The notes below the pieces were generated by a model, which searched no databases, was not told where the DNA came from, and saw only the letters and a list, made by a program, of their open reading frames with translations. Below, piece after piece: positions 17,045 to 26,157 of a DNA stretch of 64,000 nt. This DNA comes from Massilia kyonggiensis (lineage in GTDB: Bacteria; Pseudomonadota; Gammaproteobacteria; Burkholderiales; Burkholderiaceae_D): the NCBI RefSeq assembly GCF_024756235.1, contig NZ_JANUGY010000009.1, forward strand, positions 186,001 through 250,000, given 5' to 3'. Position 1 is the first letter of the stretch. Every line of letters starts with the position of its first letter. Made by a program: the position numbers and the translations under genes.

Positions 17045-17824
17045 ATGCAATTGGCGGAAGAACGACGGCAACACATCGTCGACACGGTCGAGCAGCAGGG
17101 CAAGGTGCTGGCGGCCGAACTGGCGCAGCGGTTCAACACCTCGGAAGACACGATCCGCAGGGACCTGCGCGACCTGGACGCGGCCGGACTGCTGCGTCGC
17201 GTGCACGGCGGGGCGATGCGGCGCACGCAGCCCGTACCCAGCTTCGGCCAGCGGGTCGAGGCCGACGAAGCGCGCAAGGAGATGCTCGCGCGCGCGCTGG
17301 CCGACAGCGTGCAGCCGGGCGACACGGTCCTCGTCGATGCCGGCACGACCAATCTCGCGTTCGCGCGCCAGCTGGAAGACGGCCGCGCGGCGACCATCAT
17401 CACCAACAGCCCGCAGATCGCACTTGGCCTGGGGCACCTGCGCATCACGCGCGTCGTGCTGCTGGGCGGCGTGTACTGCGCCCACGTCGGCGCCGTGATG
17501 GGCGCGCAGACGCTGGCCGAGATCCAGCGCCTGCGCGTGGACGTCGCGGTCGTGGGCGTGTGCAGCGTCGAGGCCGAGCGCGGCCTGGGCGCGAGCGACC
17601 CCGAGGAAGCCATTCTCAAGCAGGCGATCCTGGCCGCGGGCAGCCGGCGCGTCGTCGCCGCGCTGAACGAGCGGCTGGAAGCGCCGGCGCCGTTCCCGAT
17701 CGCGCCGCTGGCGGACATCGACCGCCTCGTGCTGGAAGCGGATGCCGCACCCACCGTGGTCGCCCGCCTGCGCAAGGGCGAGCGCGCACCCGACATCGTA
17801 CTGGCAGCAAGGAGCCGCGCATGA
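17045..17824 (+). CDS. DeoR/GlpR-family transcriptional regulator
   Basis: A 259-aa repressor-type protein. The N-terminal winged helix (residues 1-57) has AAELAQRFNTSEDTIRRDLRDLDAAGLLRRVHGGA, the DeoR signature. The C-terminal sugar-phosphate-isomerase-like sensor domain has LVDAGTTNLAFARQL and ITNSPQIAL. These regulators usually respond to phosphorylated sugars or related metabolites. AAGGAGA precedes the ATG. The stop codon overlaps the start of the MFS transporter (ATGA), so that gene is the likely target. Confidence 0.92.
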   Translation: MQLAEERRQHIVDTVEQQGKVLAAELAQRFNTSEDTIRRDLRDLDAAGLLRRVHGGAMRRTQPVPSFGQRVEADEARKEMLARALADSVQPGDTVLVDAGTTNLAFARQLEDGRAATIITNSPQIALGLGHLRITRVVLLGGVYCAHVGAVMGAQTLAEIQRLRVDVAVVGVCSVEAERGLGASDPEEAILKQAILAAGSRRVVAALNERLEAPAPFPIAPLADIDRLVLEADAAPTVVARLRKGERAPDIVLAARSRA

Positions 17825-18993
17825 GCCGCATCGACGACACCCGATCCTTCGAACGGGCGCCAGCCGCCACCGTGAACGCCGCCCGCTGGTCCGTGTCGAC
17901 CATCTTCCTGCTGAACGGCGCCGGCATCGGCGTGTGGGCCGCGCACGTGCCGCTCGTGCAGGCGCGCGCCGGCATCGACACGGGCGTGCTCGGCTTCCTG
18001 CTGCTCACCATCGCGGGCGGCGCGATCTCCGCGATGCCGCTGTCCGGCTGGATGGCGGGACGCTGGGGCACGCGCGCCGTCGTCGTCGGCAGCGGCCTGC
18101 TGTTCGCGCTCATGAGTGCCGTGCTGATGAACGTGGGCGGCCTCCTGCCGCTGTTCCTCGCGGCGTACGTGTTCGGCGCCAGCAACGGCGTGCTGGACGT
18201 GGCGATGAATGCCAACGCCAGCGAAGTCGAGGCGGCGCGCGGCATCCCGACGATGTCGTCGTTCCACGGCTTCTACAGCCTCGGGGGCCTGATCGGCGCG
18301 GCGCTCGGTGGCCTGTTGATCGCTGCGGGGCTCGGCGACGGACGCGGCGCGCTGATGGTGGGCGTCGCCATCTTCGCCGCCGTGCTGGCGTGCGGCGGGC
18401 GTCTGCTCGCGGTACCGCCGGCACCGCATGCGAGCCACTTCGCACTGCCGCGCGGACCCGCGCTGTTCCTCGGTTTATTGGCCCTGCTGTGCTTTGCCAT
18501 CGAGGGTGCCCTCGTGGACTGGAGCGCGCTGCTGCTGAAGGAGCGCACGCAGGTCGACGCGGCGACGGCGGCCATCGGCTATTCCGCGTTCTCGGTGACG
18601 ATGGCCGCGTGCCGTTTCGCGGGTGACCGTCTCGTGCTGCGTTTCGGCCCGCTGCGTGTGATGATCGTCGGTGGCCTCGGCATGTTCGCGGGCCTGATGC
18701 TGGCCGTCGTCAGCACGGCGTTCTGGCTGTCGGCGCTGGGCCTCGCGCTGATCGGCCTCGCCGCGGCGAATGTCGTGCCGCTGATCTTCGCGGCGGCCGC
18801 GCGCATGCCGGGGATGTCGGCCGGAGGCGGCCTCGCGACCGTCGCCACGCTCGGCTACGCGGGCCTGTTGATGGCGCCGCCGCTGCTCGGGGCGATCGCG
18901 GCGCACACGAACATCGCCGTCGCGCTGGGCATCCTGTCGTTGTCGGGGATCGTGATCGCAGCGAATGCGCGGATCGTGAAGCGCAATAACTAA
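17821..18993 (+). CDS. MFS transporter (YbjJ-like)
   Basis: A 390-aa inner-membrane protein with about 12 hydrophobic segments. Its first membrane segment has FLLNGAGIGVWAAHVPLVQARAGIDTG, and GWMAGRWGTRAVVVGSGLL is the MFS motif-A loop. Its overall pattern (NGVLDVAMNANASEVE, IPTMSSFHGFYSLGGL) resembles the YbjJ/fucose-permease-like branch. The ATG at 17821 overlaps the regulator's stop; longer frames upstream are shadows. The substrate is unknown; coupling to a DeoR regulator suggests a carbohydrate-like solute. It overlaps the convergent thpR by 4 bp. Confidence 0.85.
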   Translation: MSRIDDTRSFERAPAATVNAARWSVSTIFLLNGAGIGVWAAHVPLVQARAGIDTGVLGFLLLTIAGGAISAMPLSGWMAGRWGTRAVVVGSGLLFALMSAVLMNVGGLLPLFLAAYVFGASNGVLDVAMNANASEVEAARGIPTMSSFHGFYSLGGLIGAALGGLLIAAGLGDGRGALMVGVAIFAAVLACGGRLLAVPPAPHASHFALPRGPALFLGLLALLCFAIEGALVDWSALLLKERTQVDAATAAIGYSAFSVTMAACRFAGDRLVLRFGPLRVMIVGGLGMFAGLMLAVVSTAFWLSALGLALIGLAAANVVPLIFAAAARMPGMSAGGGLATVATLGYAGLLMAPPLLGAIAAHTNIAVALGILSLSGIVIAANARIVKRNN

Positions 18994-19499
18994 CGGTATT
19001 CGCGCAGCACCGTGTAGGTGCCGGCGTGCGATGCGACGAGGGCGTAATGCGTGATCGCCCAGTCGATCGCGGGACCGGCGGCGGGGATGACCGCCCCGTG
19101 CGCGCGCCGCGCCATCGTCACGTGCGGCCGATAGGCGCGGGCTTCCGGCGTCAGGCCCAGCGCCAATATGGCGTCCGCCAGGCGCGCATGAAGGTCCAGC
19201 AGCGCCTGCGGTTCGCTGAGCGGCTCGATCCACGCGATCCCGCTGCGCTGCAGCGCGGGGCGCCCGAACTGCAGGCCGAACGGTTCGAACGGCACCTGGA
19301 AGCCGTCCAGGAATTCGGGCAGCCGCGCGGTGGGCTGGTTGCCGAGGAAGTGCAGCGTCACGTGCAGCTTGTCCGTGTGCACAGGCGTCGCGCCGCGCGG
19401 CCACGTCCACGCGTCGCGCCAAGCGCGCAACCGGTCACGCACGGGCTCAATCGGCCACAGGGCCAGGAAGAGGCGGGTGGTGTCCGGTTGCGCGCTCAT
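18990..19499 (-). CDS. thpR: RNA 2',3'-cyclic phosphodiesterase (2'-5' RNA ligase family)
   Basis: A 169-aa 2H phosphoesterase. Two HxT motifs are visible, HVTL at residues 46-49 and HVTM at 126-129, about 80 residues apart as the fold requires. LFLALWP near the N-terminus is typical. In vitro the family opens 2',3'-cyclic phosphates and can form 2'-5' linkages in tRNA halves; the physiological role is unclear. It starts 1 bp after the panB stop codon and so is the second gene of a panB-thpR unit. Confidence 0.9.
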   Translation of the reverse strand: MSAQPDTTRLFLALWPIEPVRDRLRAWRDAWTWPRGATPVHTDKLHVTLHFLGNQPTARLPEFLDGFQVPFEPFGLQFGRPALQRSGIAWIEPLSEPQALLDLHARLADAILALGLTPEARAYRPHVTMARRAHGAVIPAAGPAIDWAITHYALVASHAGTYTVLREYR

Positions 19500-19500
19500 C

Positions 19501-20337
19501 TCAGAAGCAGTGTTCCGGCGCGGGGAAGCTGCCGTCCTTCACGGCGGCCACGTAGGCTTGCACGGCCGCGTCGATGCTCGTCTGGCCTTCCATGAAGTTC
19601 TTCACGAAGCGCGCCTTGCGGCCCGGGAAGACGCCCAGCAGGTCGTGCATGACCAGCACCTGGCCGGAGCAGTCCGGACCCGCGCCGATGCCGATCGTCG
19701 GTACCTGCAGGATGCCCGTCACTTCCTTGCCCAGCGCCGCGGGCACGGCTTCCAGTAGCACCATCGCCGCGCCGGCTTCCTGCAGCGCCAGCGCGTCGCG
19801 CTTGAGCTGTTCCGCGCCTTCGTCGGTCTTGCCCTGCACGCGGTAGCCGCCCAGCTGGTGGACGAATTGCGGCGTCAGGCCGATGTGGGCGCAGACGGGG
19901 ATGCCGCGCTCGGTCAGGAAGCGGACCGTTTCGGCGAGCCACTCTCCGCCTTCGATCTTGATCATCTGGGCGCCCGCGCGCATCAGCGCGGCGCAGCTGT
20001 CGTAGGCCTGCTGCAGGGTGCCGTAGGTGCCGAACGGCAGGTCGGCCAGCACGAACGCGTTCTTGCGGCCGCGTACGACGGAGGCCGTGTGGTAGGCCAC
20101 GTCGGCCACGGTCACGGGCAAGGTCGAGTCGTGGCCCTGGCACACCATGCCCAGCGAATCGCCGATCAGCAGGATGTCCACGCCGCAGCGGTCCATCAGC
20201 GACGCGAAGCTGGCGTCGTAGCAGGTGAGCATGGCGATCTTCTCGCCGGTTGCGCGCATCGCCAGCAGCGAGGGCAGGGTCACGGCCTTGCGTACCGGTG
20301 CTTCGTTCGTCGAGGTGCCGCCCAGATAAGCGCTCAT
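19501..20337 (-). CDS. panB: 3-methyl-2-oxobutanoate hydroxymethyltransferase
   Basis: A 278-aa TIM-barrel enzyme. Motifs include KIAMLTCYDASFASLMD, LLIGDSLGMVCQGHDSTLPV (metal-binding Asp), VKIEGG-like IKIEGGEW, and IPTIGIGAG. It transfers a hydroxymethyl group from methylene-THF to ketoisovalerate, the first step of pantothenate/CoA synthesis. The start at 20337 is supported by AAGGA about 8 nt upstream; an in-frame ATG five codons earlier lacks one. panC is not in the window. Confidence 0.95.
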   Translation of the reverse strand: MSAYLGGTSTNEAPVRKAVTLPSLLAMRATGEKIAMLTCYDASFASLMDRCGVDILLIGDSLGMVCQGHDSTLPVTVADVAYHTASVVRGRKNAFVLADLPFGTYGTLQQAYDSCAALMRAGAQMIKIEGGEWLAETVRFLTERGIPVCAHIGLTPQFVHQLGGYRVQGKTDEGAEQLKRDALALQEAGAAMVLLEAVPAALGKEVTGILQVPTIGIGAGPDCSGQVLVMHDLLGVFPGRKARFVKNFMEGQTSIDAAVQAYVAAVKDGSFPAPEHCF

Positions 20338-20473
20338 AGTATTCCTTTGCAAATCAAGATAAGCCGGAGGATCGCCCCGGCGTTGTTACTCGCCTCGGGC
20401 AGGCATGCGGTCACAGGCGTGCCCGGTATCGTTTGTTAAGATGCGCGATCTTACCCGAAAACGCAGTCCTCCA

Positions 20474-21691
20474 ATGGCCACGACCATCCTCATCATCTTC
20501 CTCATCGTCTATCTTGGCATGATTCTCGGCGGCCTGCCGTTCCTGCGGCTCGACCGGACCGGCGTCGCGCTGCTCGGGGCGATCGCGCTCATCAGCATCA
20601 ACGCGCTGACGCTGGAGCAGGCCGTGGCCTCGATCCACCTGCCGACGATGGCCCTGCTGTTCGCCTTCATGGTCGTGTCGGCGCAGATGCGGCTGGGCGG
20701 ATTCTACGACTGGGTCACGAATAAGCTGGCCGGGCTGGGGCTGGGGCCCGCGAGCCTGCTGGCCGTCCTCATCGCCGTGTCGGCGGCACTGTCCGCGGTA
20801 TTCAGCAACGACATCGTCTGCCTGGCCATGGCGCCGCTGCTCGTCGATGCGTGCCGGCGGCGCGGGCTCGCGCCGGTGCCCTACCTGCTGGCGCTCGCGT
20901 GCGCCTCCAATATCGGCTCCGCCGCGACCCTGATCGGCAATCCGCAGAACATGCTGATCGGCCAGACGATGCGGCTGTCGTTCGACGGCTACTTCCTCGA
21001 TGCGATCCTGCCCGTCGCGCTGGGCCTTGCCGCATGCTGGGTGCTGATCGCCTGGCAGACCAAAGGGCGCTGGAAAGAGAGCGCGGCCGCCGCCGAATCC
21101 CAGGCCGCAACGGTGCCTTTCGATGCGTGGCAGACGACCAAGGGCCTGCTGATCGCGGGCGCGTTGCTGGTGGCGTTCCTCGTCGCGCCGTGGCCCCGGG
21201 AGCACATGGCGCTGATCGGCGCGGGCATCCTGTTGATGAGCCGCCAGCTGCGTTCGCAGAACATGCTGGGCCTCGTCGACTGGGAATTGCTGGTGCTGTT
21301 CATGAGCCTCTTCGTCGTGAACGCCGCCTTCCAGAGCACGGGCTTCACGGCGCATGCGATCGCCTGGCTCGCGTCGCTCGGCGTGCAGCTCGACCAGCCG
21401 GGCTCCCTGTTCGCCGCCACGTTCGTGCTCTCGAACCTGGTGTCGAACGTGCCCGCTGTGATGCTCCTGATGCCCGTCGTGCACCACCCGCTGGGCGGCG
21501 TCATGCTCGCGCTGGTCAGCACGCTGGCGGGCAATCTGCTGATCGTGGGTAGCATCGCGAACATCATCGTCGTCGACGCGGCGGCACGGCGCGGCATCGT
21601 CATCGACTGGAAGCGCCATGCACGTGTGGGCGTGCCGGTCACGTTGATGACGCTGGCCGTCTCCGGCGTGTACTTGGCGCTGCGGTTTTAA
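20474..21691 (+). CDS. Anion transporter of the ArsB/NhaD-SLC13 superfamily
   Basis: A 405-aa inner-membrane protein with 10 or more hydrophobic helices. Characteristic segments are FSNDIVCLAMAPLL and CASNIGSAATLIGNPQNMLIGQ in the first half and VLSNLVSNVPAVMLLMP in the second, the paired re-entrant motifs of the ion transporter superfamily. Such proteins carry dicarboxylates, arsenite or sodium/protons; no arsenic or sulfur genes nearby decide this. The ATG at 20474 begins the first helix. It overlaps the convergent folK by 4 bp. Confidence 0.85.
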   Translation: MATTILIIFLIVYLGMILGGLPFLRLDRTGVALLGAIALISINALTLEQAVASIHLPTMALLFAFMVVSAQMRLGGFYDWVTNKLAGLGLGPASLLAVLIAVSAALSAVFSNDIVCLAMAPLLVDACRRRGLAPVPYLLALACASNIGSAATLIGNPQNMLIGQTMRLSFDGYFLDAILPVALGLAACWVLIAWQTKGRWKESAAAAESQAATVPFDAWQTTKGLLIAGALLVAFLVAPWPREHMALIGAGILLMSRQLRSQNMLGLVDWELLVLFMSLFVVNAAFQSTGFTAHAIAWLASLGVQLDQPGSLFAATFVLSNLVSNVPAVMLLMPVVHHPLGGVMLALVSTLAGNLLIVGSIANIIVVDAAARRGIVIDWKRHARVGVPVTLMTLAVSGVYLALRF

Positions 21692-22164
21692 GCGAGGCGG
21701 GCGATGCCCTGGTCGCCGACGGCCGCGAGCAGGGCGCTCACGGCGCCGCGGCCGGGGATGACGAGATCGGGTGCCACTTCGGCGAGGGGCGCCAGCACGA
21801 ACGCGCGCTCGTGCATGCGGGGGTGGGGGACGATCAAGGTCGGCGCGTCGCCGATGATCTCGTCACCGTAGAGGAGCAGGTCGAGGTCGAGCGTGCGCGG
21901 CGCGTTGCGGTAGGGACGCTCGCGGCCGTGCGCCTGTTCGATGGCGAACAGGGCCTGCAGCAGCGCGTGCGCATCGAGCTCCGTGTCGAGCGCCGCGACG
22001 GCGTTGACGTAGTCGTCGCCCGAGGAATCGATGGGCGCCGTGCGGTACAGCGACGACGTTTGCCGCAGCTTTGCCCCGTGCAGGCGTGACAAGCGCTCGA
22101 TCGCATCGAGCACGTTCGCACGCGCGTCGCCTAGGTTGGCGCCGATGCCGACCCAGGCGATCAT
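21688..22164 (-). CDS. folK: 2-amino-4-hydroxy-6-hydroxymethyldihydropteridine pyrophosphokinase
   Basis: A 158-aa HPPK. It has WVGIGANLGD at the N-terminus, SSLYRTAPIDSSGDDYVNAV, and the diagnostic PRTLDLDLLLYGDE metal/pterin motif with PHPRMHERAFVLAPLAEVAP. It transfers pyrophosphate from ATP to the pterin in folate synthesis. Its ATG overlaps the pcnB stop (ATGA), so it is the last gene of the hda-HAD-pcnB-folK unit. Confidence 0.95.
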   Translation of the reverse strand: MIAWVGIGANLGDARANVLDAIERLSRLHGAKLRQTSSLYRTAPIDSSGDDYVNAVAALDTELDAHALLQALFAIEQAHGRERPYRNAPRTLDLDLLLYGDEIIGDAPTLIVPHPRMHERAFVLAPLAEVAPDLVIPGRGAVSALLAAVGDQGIARLA

Positions 22165-23537
22165 TCGCCGCTTGCCGCCCGTTGCGCGTCCGCCGGTGCG
22201 CCGCCTTCACCTTCCGAACGGCGCGGACCGCGGCGGCGCGGGCGTTTCTTCTGGCTGGACGGCTGGACGTCGCGGGCCGAGTTGACCAGGCGTTCGCGTT
22301 CGGCGACGTCGCCGGCGTAGAACGTCGCCCACCAGTTGCCGATCTCCGCATCGAGCTCGCCCGATTCGCAGCGCAGCAGCAGGAAGTCGAAGCCGGCGCG
22401 GAAGCGCGGATGCTCGAGCAGTTTGTAAGGCGTCTTGCCGGTGCGGCGTTCGAAGCGCGGCTGCATGGCCCAGATGTCGCGCATGTCGGTGGCGATGCGG
22501 CGCTGCAGGGCCAGGTTGTCGGTCTGGTTGTCGAGGACGTCGTCCGCCGCGAGGTGCAGCGCGGGGATCGGCGATTCGCCGGCGGCGCGGTAGGCGTTCC
22601 ACTTTTCCAGCACCTGGTGCCACAGCAGCGACGCGAACAGGAAGCCCGGCGACACCCCCTTGCCGGCTTTTACGCGCGTGTCCGTGGATTCCAGCGCGAG
22701 CGTCACGAACTTCATGCCGATCGGCTGCTCCAGCACGACGTCCAGCAGCGGCAGCAGGCCGTGGTGCAGGCCGGACGCGCGCAGCTCCTTCAGGCAGGCC
22801 AGCGCGTGGCCACTCATCAGGAGCTTCAGCATTTCGTCGAACACGCGCGCGGCCGGCACGTTGTTGATCAGCGGGGCCATCACGGGGATCGGGGCGCGGG
22901 TCGCGGGCTCGATCGTGAACTGCAGCTTCGCGGCGAAGCGCACGACGCGCAGCATGCGCACGGGATCTTCGCGGTAGCGCGCTTCCGGCTGGCCGATGAT
23001 GCGCAGGACCTTGGCGCGGATGTCTTCGATGCCGCCGTGGTAGTCGAGCACCGACTGCGTGGCCGGGTCGTAGTACATGGCGTTGATCGTGAAGTCGCGG
23101 CGCTCGGCGTCTTCGTGCTGCGGACCGAAGTTATTGTCGCGCAGGACGCGGCCATGCTCGTCCTTCGGCGCGTTGTCGCTGCCCTTGCCGCGGAACGTGG
23201 TCACTTCCAGCAGGTCCTGGCCGAACATCACGTGCACGATCTGGAAGCGGCGGCCGATGATGAAGGCGCGGCGGAACAGCTTTTTCACTTCTTCGGGCGT
23301 CGCGTCGGTGGCGATGTCGAAGTCCTTCGGCTTCACGCCCAGCAGCAGGTCGCGCACGGCACCGCCGACTACGAAGGCCTTGAAGCCGGCTTCCTGCAGC
23401 GTCTGCGTGACGCGCACCGCATTGTTCGATACGAGCTTCGGATCGATGCCGTGCTGCTCCGGCCCGAGGATGACGGGTTCGGTCGGGTCGCGCTCGTCTT
23501 TGACGCCCAGGATTTTGCGGATGAATTTTTTAATCAT
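22161..23537 (-). CDS. pcnB: Poly(A) polymerase I
   Basis: A 458-aa nucleotidyltransferase of the class II CCA/poly(A) family. It has FVVGGAVRDLLLGVKPKDFDIATDATPEE with catalytic Asp72 and Asp74, RRFQIVHV, ERRDFTINAMYYD and EDPVRMLRVVRFAAKL. The long C-terminus ending in a Lys/Arg-rich tail (SSQKKRPRRRGPRR) distinguishes PcnB from CCA-adding enzyme and probably binds RNA. It adds 3' poly(A) tails that promote RNA decay. It overlaps the upstream HAD gene by 8 bp and folK downstream by 4 bp. Confidence 0.94.
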   Translation of the reverse strand: MIKKFIRKILGVKDERDPTEPVILGPEQHGIDPKLVSNNAVRVTQTLQEAGFKAFVVGGAVRDLLLGVKPKDFDIATDATPEEVKKLFRRAFIIGRRFQIVHVMFGQDLLEVTTFRGKGSDNAPKDEHGRVLRDNNFGPQHEDAERRDFTINAMYYDPATQSVLDYHGGIEDIRAKVLRIIGQPEARYREDPVRMLRVVRFAAKLQFTIEPATRAPIPVMAPLINNVPAARVFDEMLKLLMSGHALACLKELRASGLHHGLLPLLDVVLEQPIGMKFVTLALESTDTRVKAGKGVSPGFLFASLLWHQVLEKWNAYRAAGESPIPALHLAADDVLDNQTDNLALQRRIATDMRDIWAMQPRFERRTGKTPYKLLEHPRFRAGFDFLLLRCESGELDAEIGNWWATFYAGDVAERERLVNSARDVQPSSQKKRPRRRGPRRSEGEGGAPADAQRAASGE

Positions 23538-24204
23538 TGAAGAGGTGCAGTGAAGTCCAGCCGAGGGCGTTGGCGTGTTGGTTCAGTTTCTCGCTCGGGT
23601 TGGTCGCCACCGGGTGCGAGACGACCGACAGCAGCGGGATGTCATTGTGCGAATCGCTGTAGAACCAGCTGCGGGTAAAACTGTCGAACGGGCGGCCCAG
23701 GCCGTCCAGCCAGGCGTGCATGTGCGTCACCTTGCCGTGGCCCTGCGTGGGCGTGCCGGCCAGCTTGCCGGTCGGGTGGCCGCGCTCGTCCAGCTCGGGG
23801 CGCGCGGCAATCAGGTGCTCGACGCCGAATTCGCGCGCGATCGGCGCGGTGACGAACGCGTTGGTCGCCGTGATGATCGCCACGAGGTCGCCCGCGTCCT
23901 GGTGCTTGCGCACGAGGTCCAGGGCCTTCGGACGGATCGCCGGCTTGATCACGTCGCGCATGTATTGCGCCTGCAGGTCTTTCAAATGGGCGGGATCGAA
24001 GGCAGCCAGCGTGCCGAGGGCGAATTCGAGGTATTCGACCGGGTCGAGCGTGCCGGCGTTGTACTGCGCGAAAAAGGCGTCGTTGCGGCGCTGGTGTTCC
24101 GTGGCGTCGACGACTTTCTCACGCACGAGGAACTGGCCCCATTCGTAGTCGGAATCGATCGGCAGGAGGGTGTGGTCGAGGTCAAACAGCGCGAGGTCGT
24201 TCAT
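23530..24204 (-). CDS. HAD-IB family phosphatase (SerB-like)
   Basis: A 224-aa cytosolic hydrolase. The nucleophile motif is DLDHTLL (Asp8, Asp10), and the later motifs are ITATNAFVTAPIAREFGV and WFYSDSHNDIPLL. The helical cap between them places it in subfamily IB with SerB and histidinol-phosphate phosphatases. This gene is a fixed neighbour of hda and pcnB in betaproteobacteria, but its substrate is not readable from sequence. It overlaps the hda stop by 4 bp. Confidence 0.9.
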   Translation of the reverse strand: MNDLALFDLDHTLLPIDSDYEWGQFLVREKVVDATEHQRRNDAFFAQYNAGTLDPVEYLEFALGTLAAFDPAHLKDLQAQYMRDVIKPAIRPKALDLVRKHQDAGDLVAIITATNAFVTAPIAREFGVEHLIAARPELDERGHPTGKLAGTPTQGHGKVTHMHAWLDGLGRPFDSFTRSWFYSDSHNDIPLLSVVSHPVATNPSEKLNQHANALGWTSLHLFND

Positions 24205-24893
24205 TCTTTTGATTCGGAGTGTGGACTGCTGGGATTGCCCTGCAGCAAGAGATCACGCAGCAGCGGTACCGTGACCGGACGCTGGGTCTCGAGCGAATAC
24301 TGGTCGAGCGCATCCAGCATGGTCGACAGGGAGCGCATGTCGCGCTTGAAATGGGACAGCAGATAGGGTAACACGCTGGCGGACAGCGTCAAACCGCGGG
24401 CCTCGGCGGCCTGCGTGAGGGCGGCGATCTTCTGGTCGTCGGACAAGCCGTGGATCTGGTACACGAGACCCCAGCCCATGCGGGTCCGCAGGTCTTCGCG
24501 CACCGGGAGCACGGCCGGCGGCACCGGGCCCGTGCAGACCATGTAGGCGCCGTGCTCGCGCACCTGGTTGAACAGGGCGAAGGCGTCGATCTGGCGTTCG
24601 GGCGACAGCTGGTCGACGTCGTCGACGAGGTACAGGCTCACATCCGGCGTCAATACGAATTCGTCTGCACCGCTCGTCGCCGCGATGTAGCGCGCGCCGT
24701 CCGTGGCGGCGAGGCCCTGCAACAAATGCGTCTTGCCGGCGCCCGTTTCTCCCCACAGGTAGCAGAAATGCTCGCGCGATGCGCGTTGGGCGAACTGGTG
24801 CATCAGGTGCGCCATTTCGGCATTTTCCCCTATCTGGAAGGTGTCGAGGCTTTGCGCCGGCTCGGCGCCCAAATCGAGCACCAGCTGTTTCAT
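24201..24893 (-). CDS. hda: DnaA regulatory inactivator Hda
   Basis: A 230-aa AAA+ protein. The N-terminal MKQLVLDLG is a sliding-clamp-binding motif. The Walker A GETGAGKT spans residues 48-55, followed by LYLVDDVDQL (Walker B). It has the DnaA-like lid but no DNA-binding domain IV. Together with the clamp it stimulates ATP hydrolysis by DnaA and prevents re-initiation of replication. It is first in the four-gene overlapping operon and is 33 bp from the preceding perM gene. Confidence 0.94.
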   Translation of the reverse strand: MKQLVLDLGAEPAQSLDTFQIGENAEMAHLMHQFAQRASREHFCYLWGETGAGKTHLLQGLAATDGARYIAATSGADEFVLTPDVSLYLVDDVDQLSPERQIDAFALFNQVREHGAYMVCTGPVPPAVLPVREDLRTRMGWGLVYQIHGLSDDQKIAALTQAAEARGLTLSASVLPYLLSHFKRDMRSLSTMLDALDQYSLETQRPVTVPLLRDLLLQGNPSSPHSESKE

Positions 24894-24926
24894 GGCTCGG
24901 TTCTCATCATGTCGTGTGCGTAGGAA

Positions 24927-26009
24927 CTAGGCATTATAAAAGCTGCTGCGCAGATAGTGGCGTTTCAAGTGACTGAATGCCACCATCAGCACGGCCGACG
25001 CCGGCAATGCCAGCAACACGCCCACGAAGCCGAACAGCTGGCCGAACGCGAGCAGGGCGAAGATCACGGCCAGGGGATTGAGCCCGATGCGCTCGCCCAC
25101 GAGGCGCGGCGTGAGGAAAAAGCCTTCGATGACCTGGCCCGCGCCATAGATCACCGCGACGGCGATCACGCCGCTCCAGTCGGAAAACTGCAGGATGGCG
25201 GCCGTCAGCGCCAGCACGAGTCCCAGCCCGTAGCCCAGGTAGGGGATGAAGACGAGCAACCCCGTCAGGATGCCGACCGGCAGCGCCACCTCGAAGCCCG
25301 CCAGCGCCAGCGCCGCCGAGTAGTACAGGGCCAGCACGAGCATGACGAGCAGCTGGCCGCGCAGGTACTGGGCCAGCAGGGCGTTGACTTCCTGGGCCAT
25401 GCCCACCGTCTGGCGCACCCAGCGGCGCGGCACGGCGTTTTCCAGTTGCAGCAGCAGGCGGTGCCAGTCCAGCAACAGGTAGAACAGCACCACCGGGATC
25501 AGGATCGCCGTGGCCAGCCAGCCGAGCAGGGCGCTGCCGCCCACGCGCGCGGAGGCGAGCACGGTCGTCCAGATCTCGTCGCTGGACGTCATGATCTGCT
25601 GCGTGAGGATCGTGCGCAGGCTGCTGCCGTCCAGCTTGATGTGGATGCCGAACTGGGCCAGCCGGGGCGACAGGATGGTGTCGATGCGGGCCAGCGCGTC
25701 CGGAATCTGGGCTTGCAGCAGCGGCAGCTCCGTGCGCAGCACCGGCACGACGATCAGGACGAGGGCGGTGACGGATGCCAGGAACGCCAGGATGACGACG
25801 ACGACGGCGAGCGAGCGGGGCAGATGGAACTTGCCGAGGCGCGTGCGTTCGAGCCGGTCGACGGCGCCGTTCAGGGCGTAGGCGAGGATGGCGGCGGCGA
25901 TGAACGGGGTGAGGATGGGGCCGAGGGCGTACAGCAGCAGACCGCAAGCCAGCCAGAGTGCCAACCAGAATGCTGACTGTTTTTGCTCCGGGCTGAGGGA
26001 AAAAGGCAT
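24927..26009 (-). CDS. AI-2E family transporter / PerM-like permease
   Basis: A 360-aa membrane protein with about 8 hydrophobic helices, two near the N-terminus and a long amphipathic segment (about 90-150) before the rest. It has the family pattern LLVFIPYLGYGLGLVLALTAAILQF and LTPRLVGERIGLNPLAVIFALLAFGQLFGFVGVLLALP. Members export autoinducer-2 or act as Na+/H+ antiporters, so function is open. It is divergent from purM and lies directly upstream of hda on the same strand. No strong Shine-Dalgarno is seen at the ATG. Confidence 0.85.
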   Translation of the reverse strand: MPFSLSPEQKQSAFWLALWLACGLLLYALGPILTPFIAAAILAYALNGAVDRLERTRLGKFHLPRSLAVVVVILAFLASVTALVLIVVPVLRTELPLLQAQIPDALARIDTILSPRLAQFGIHIKLDGSSLRTILTQQIMTSSDEIWTTVLASARVGGSALLGWLATAILIPVVLFYLLLDWHRLLLQLENAVPRRWVRQTVGMAQEVNALLAQYLRGQLLVMLVLALYYSAALALAGFEVALPVGILTGLLVFIPYLGYGLGLVLALTAAILQFSDWSGVIAVAVIYGAGQVIEGFFLTPRLVGERIGLNPLAVIFALLAFGQLFGFVGVLLALPASAVLMVAFSHLKRHYLRSSFYNA

Positions 26010-26157
26010 CTAATTGTTGTTCTTGACCGTTAAAACGGCGCCGCAGCAGGCCGTTTTGATAAAATAATGGATTGACCGACTGGCTACTGTCGGCCCGTGC
26101 TGTCCTGGGACCAGTTGTCAACCGCCTACTATTTTACCGCCTCCGCTGCCAAATACC

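Noticed and set aside
26010..26157. TTGACC and TAAAAT hexamers in the perM/purM gap as promoters
   Set aside because: TTGACC at 26023 and at 26072 has no -10 at a workable distance, and TAAAAT at 26060 has no -35.
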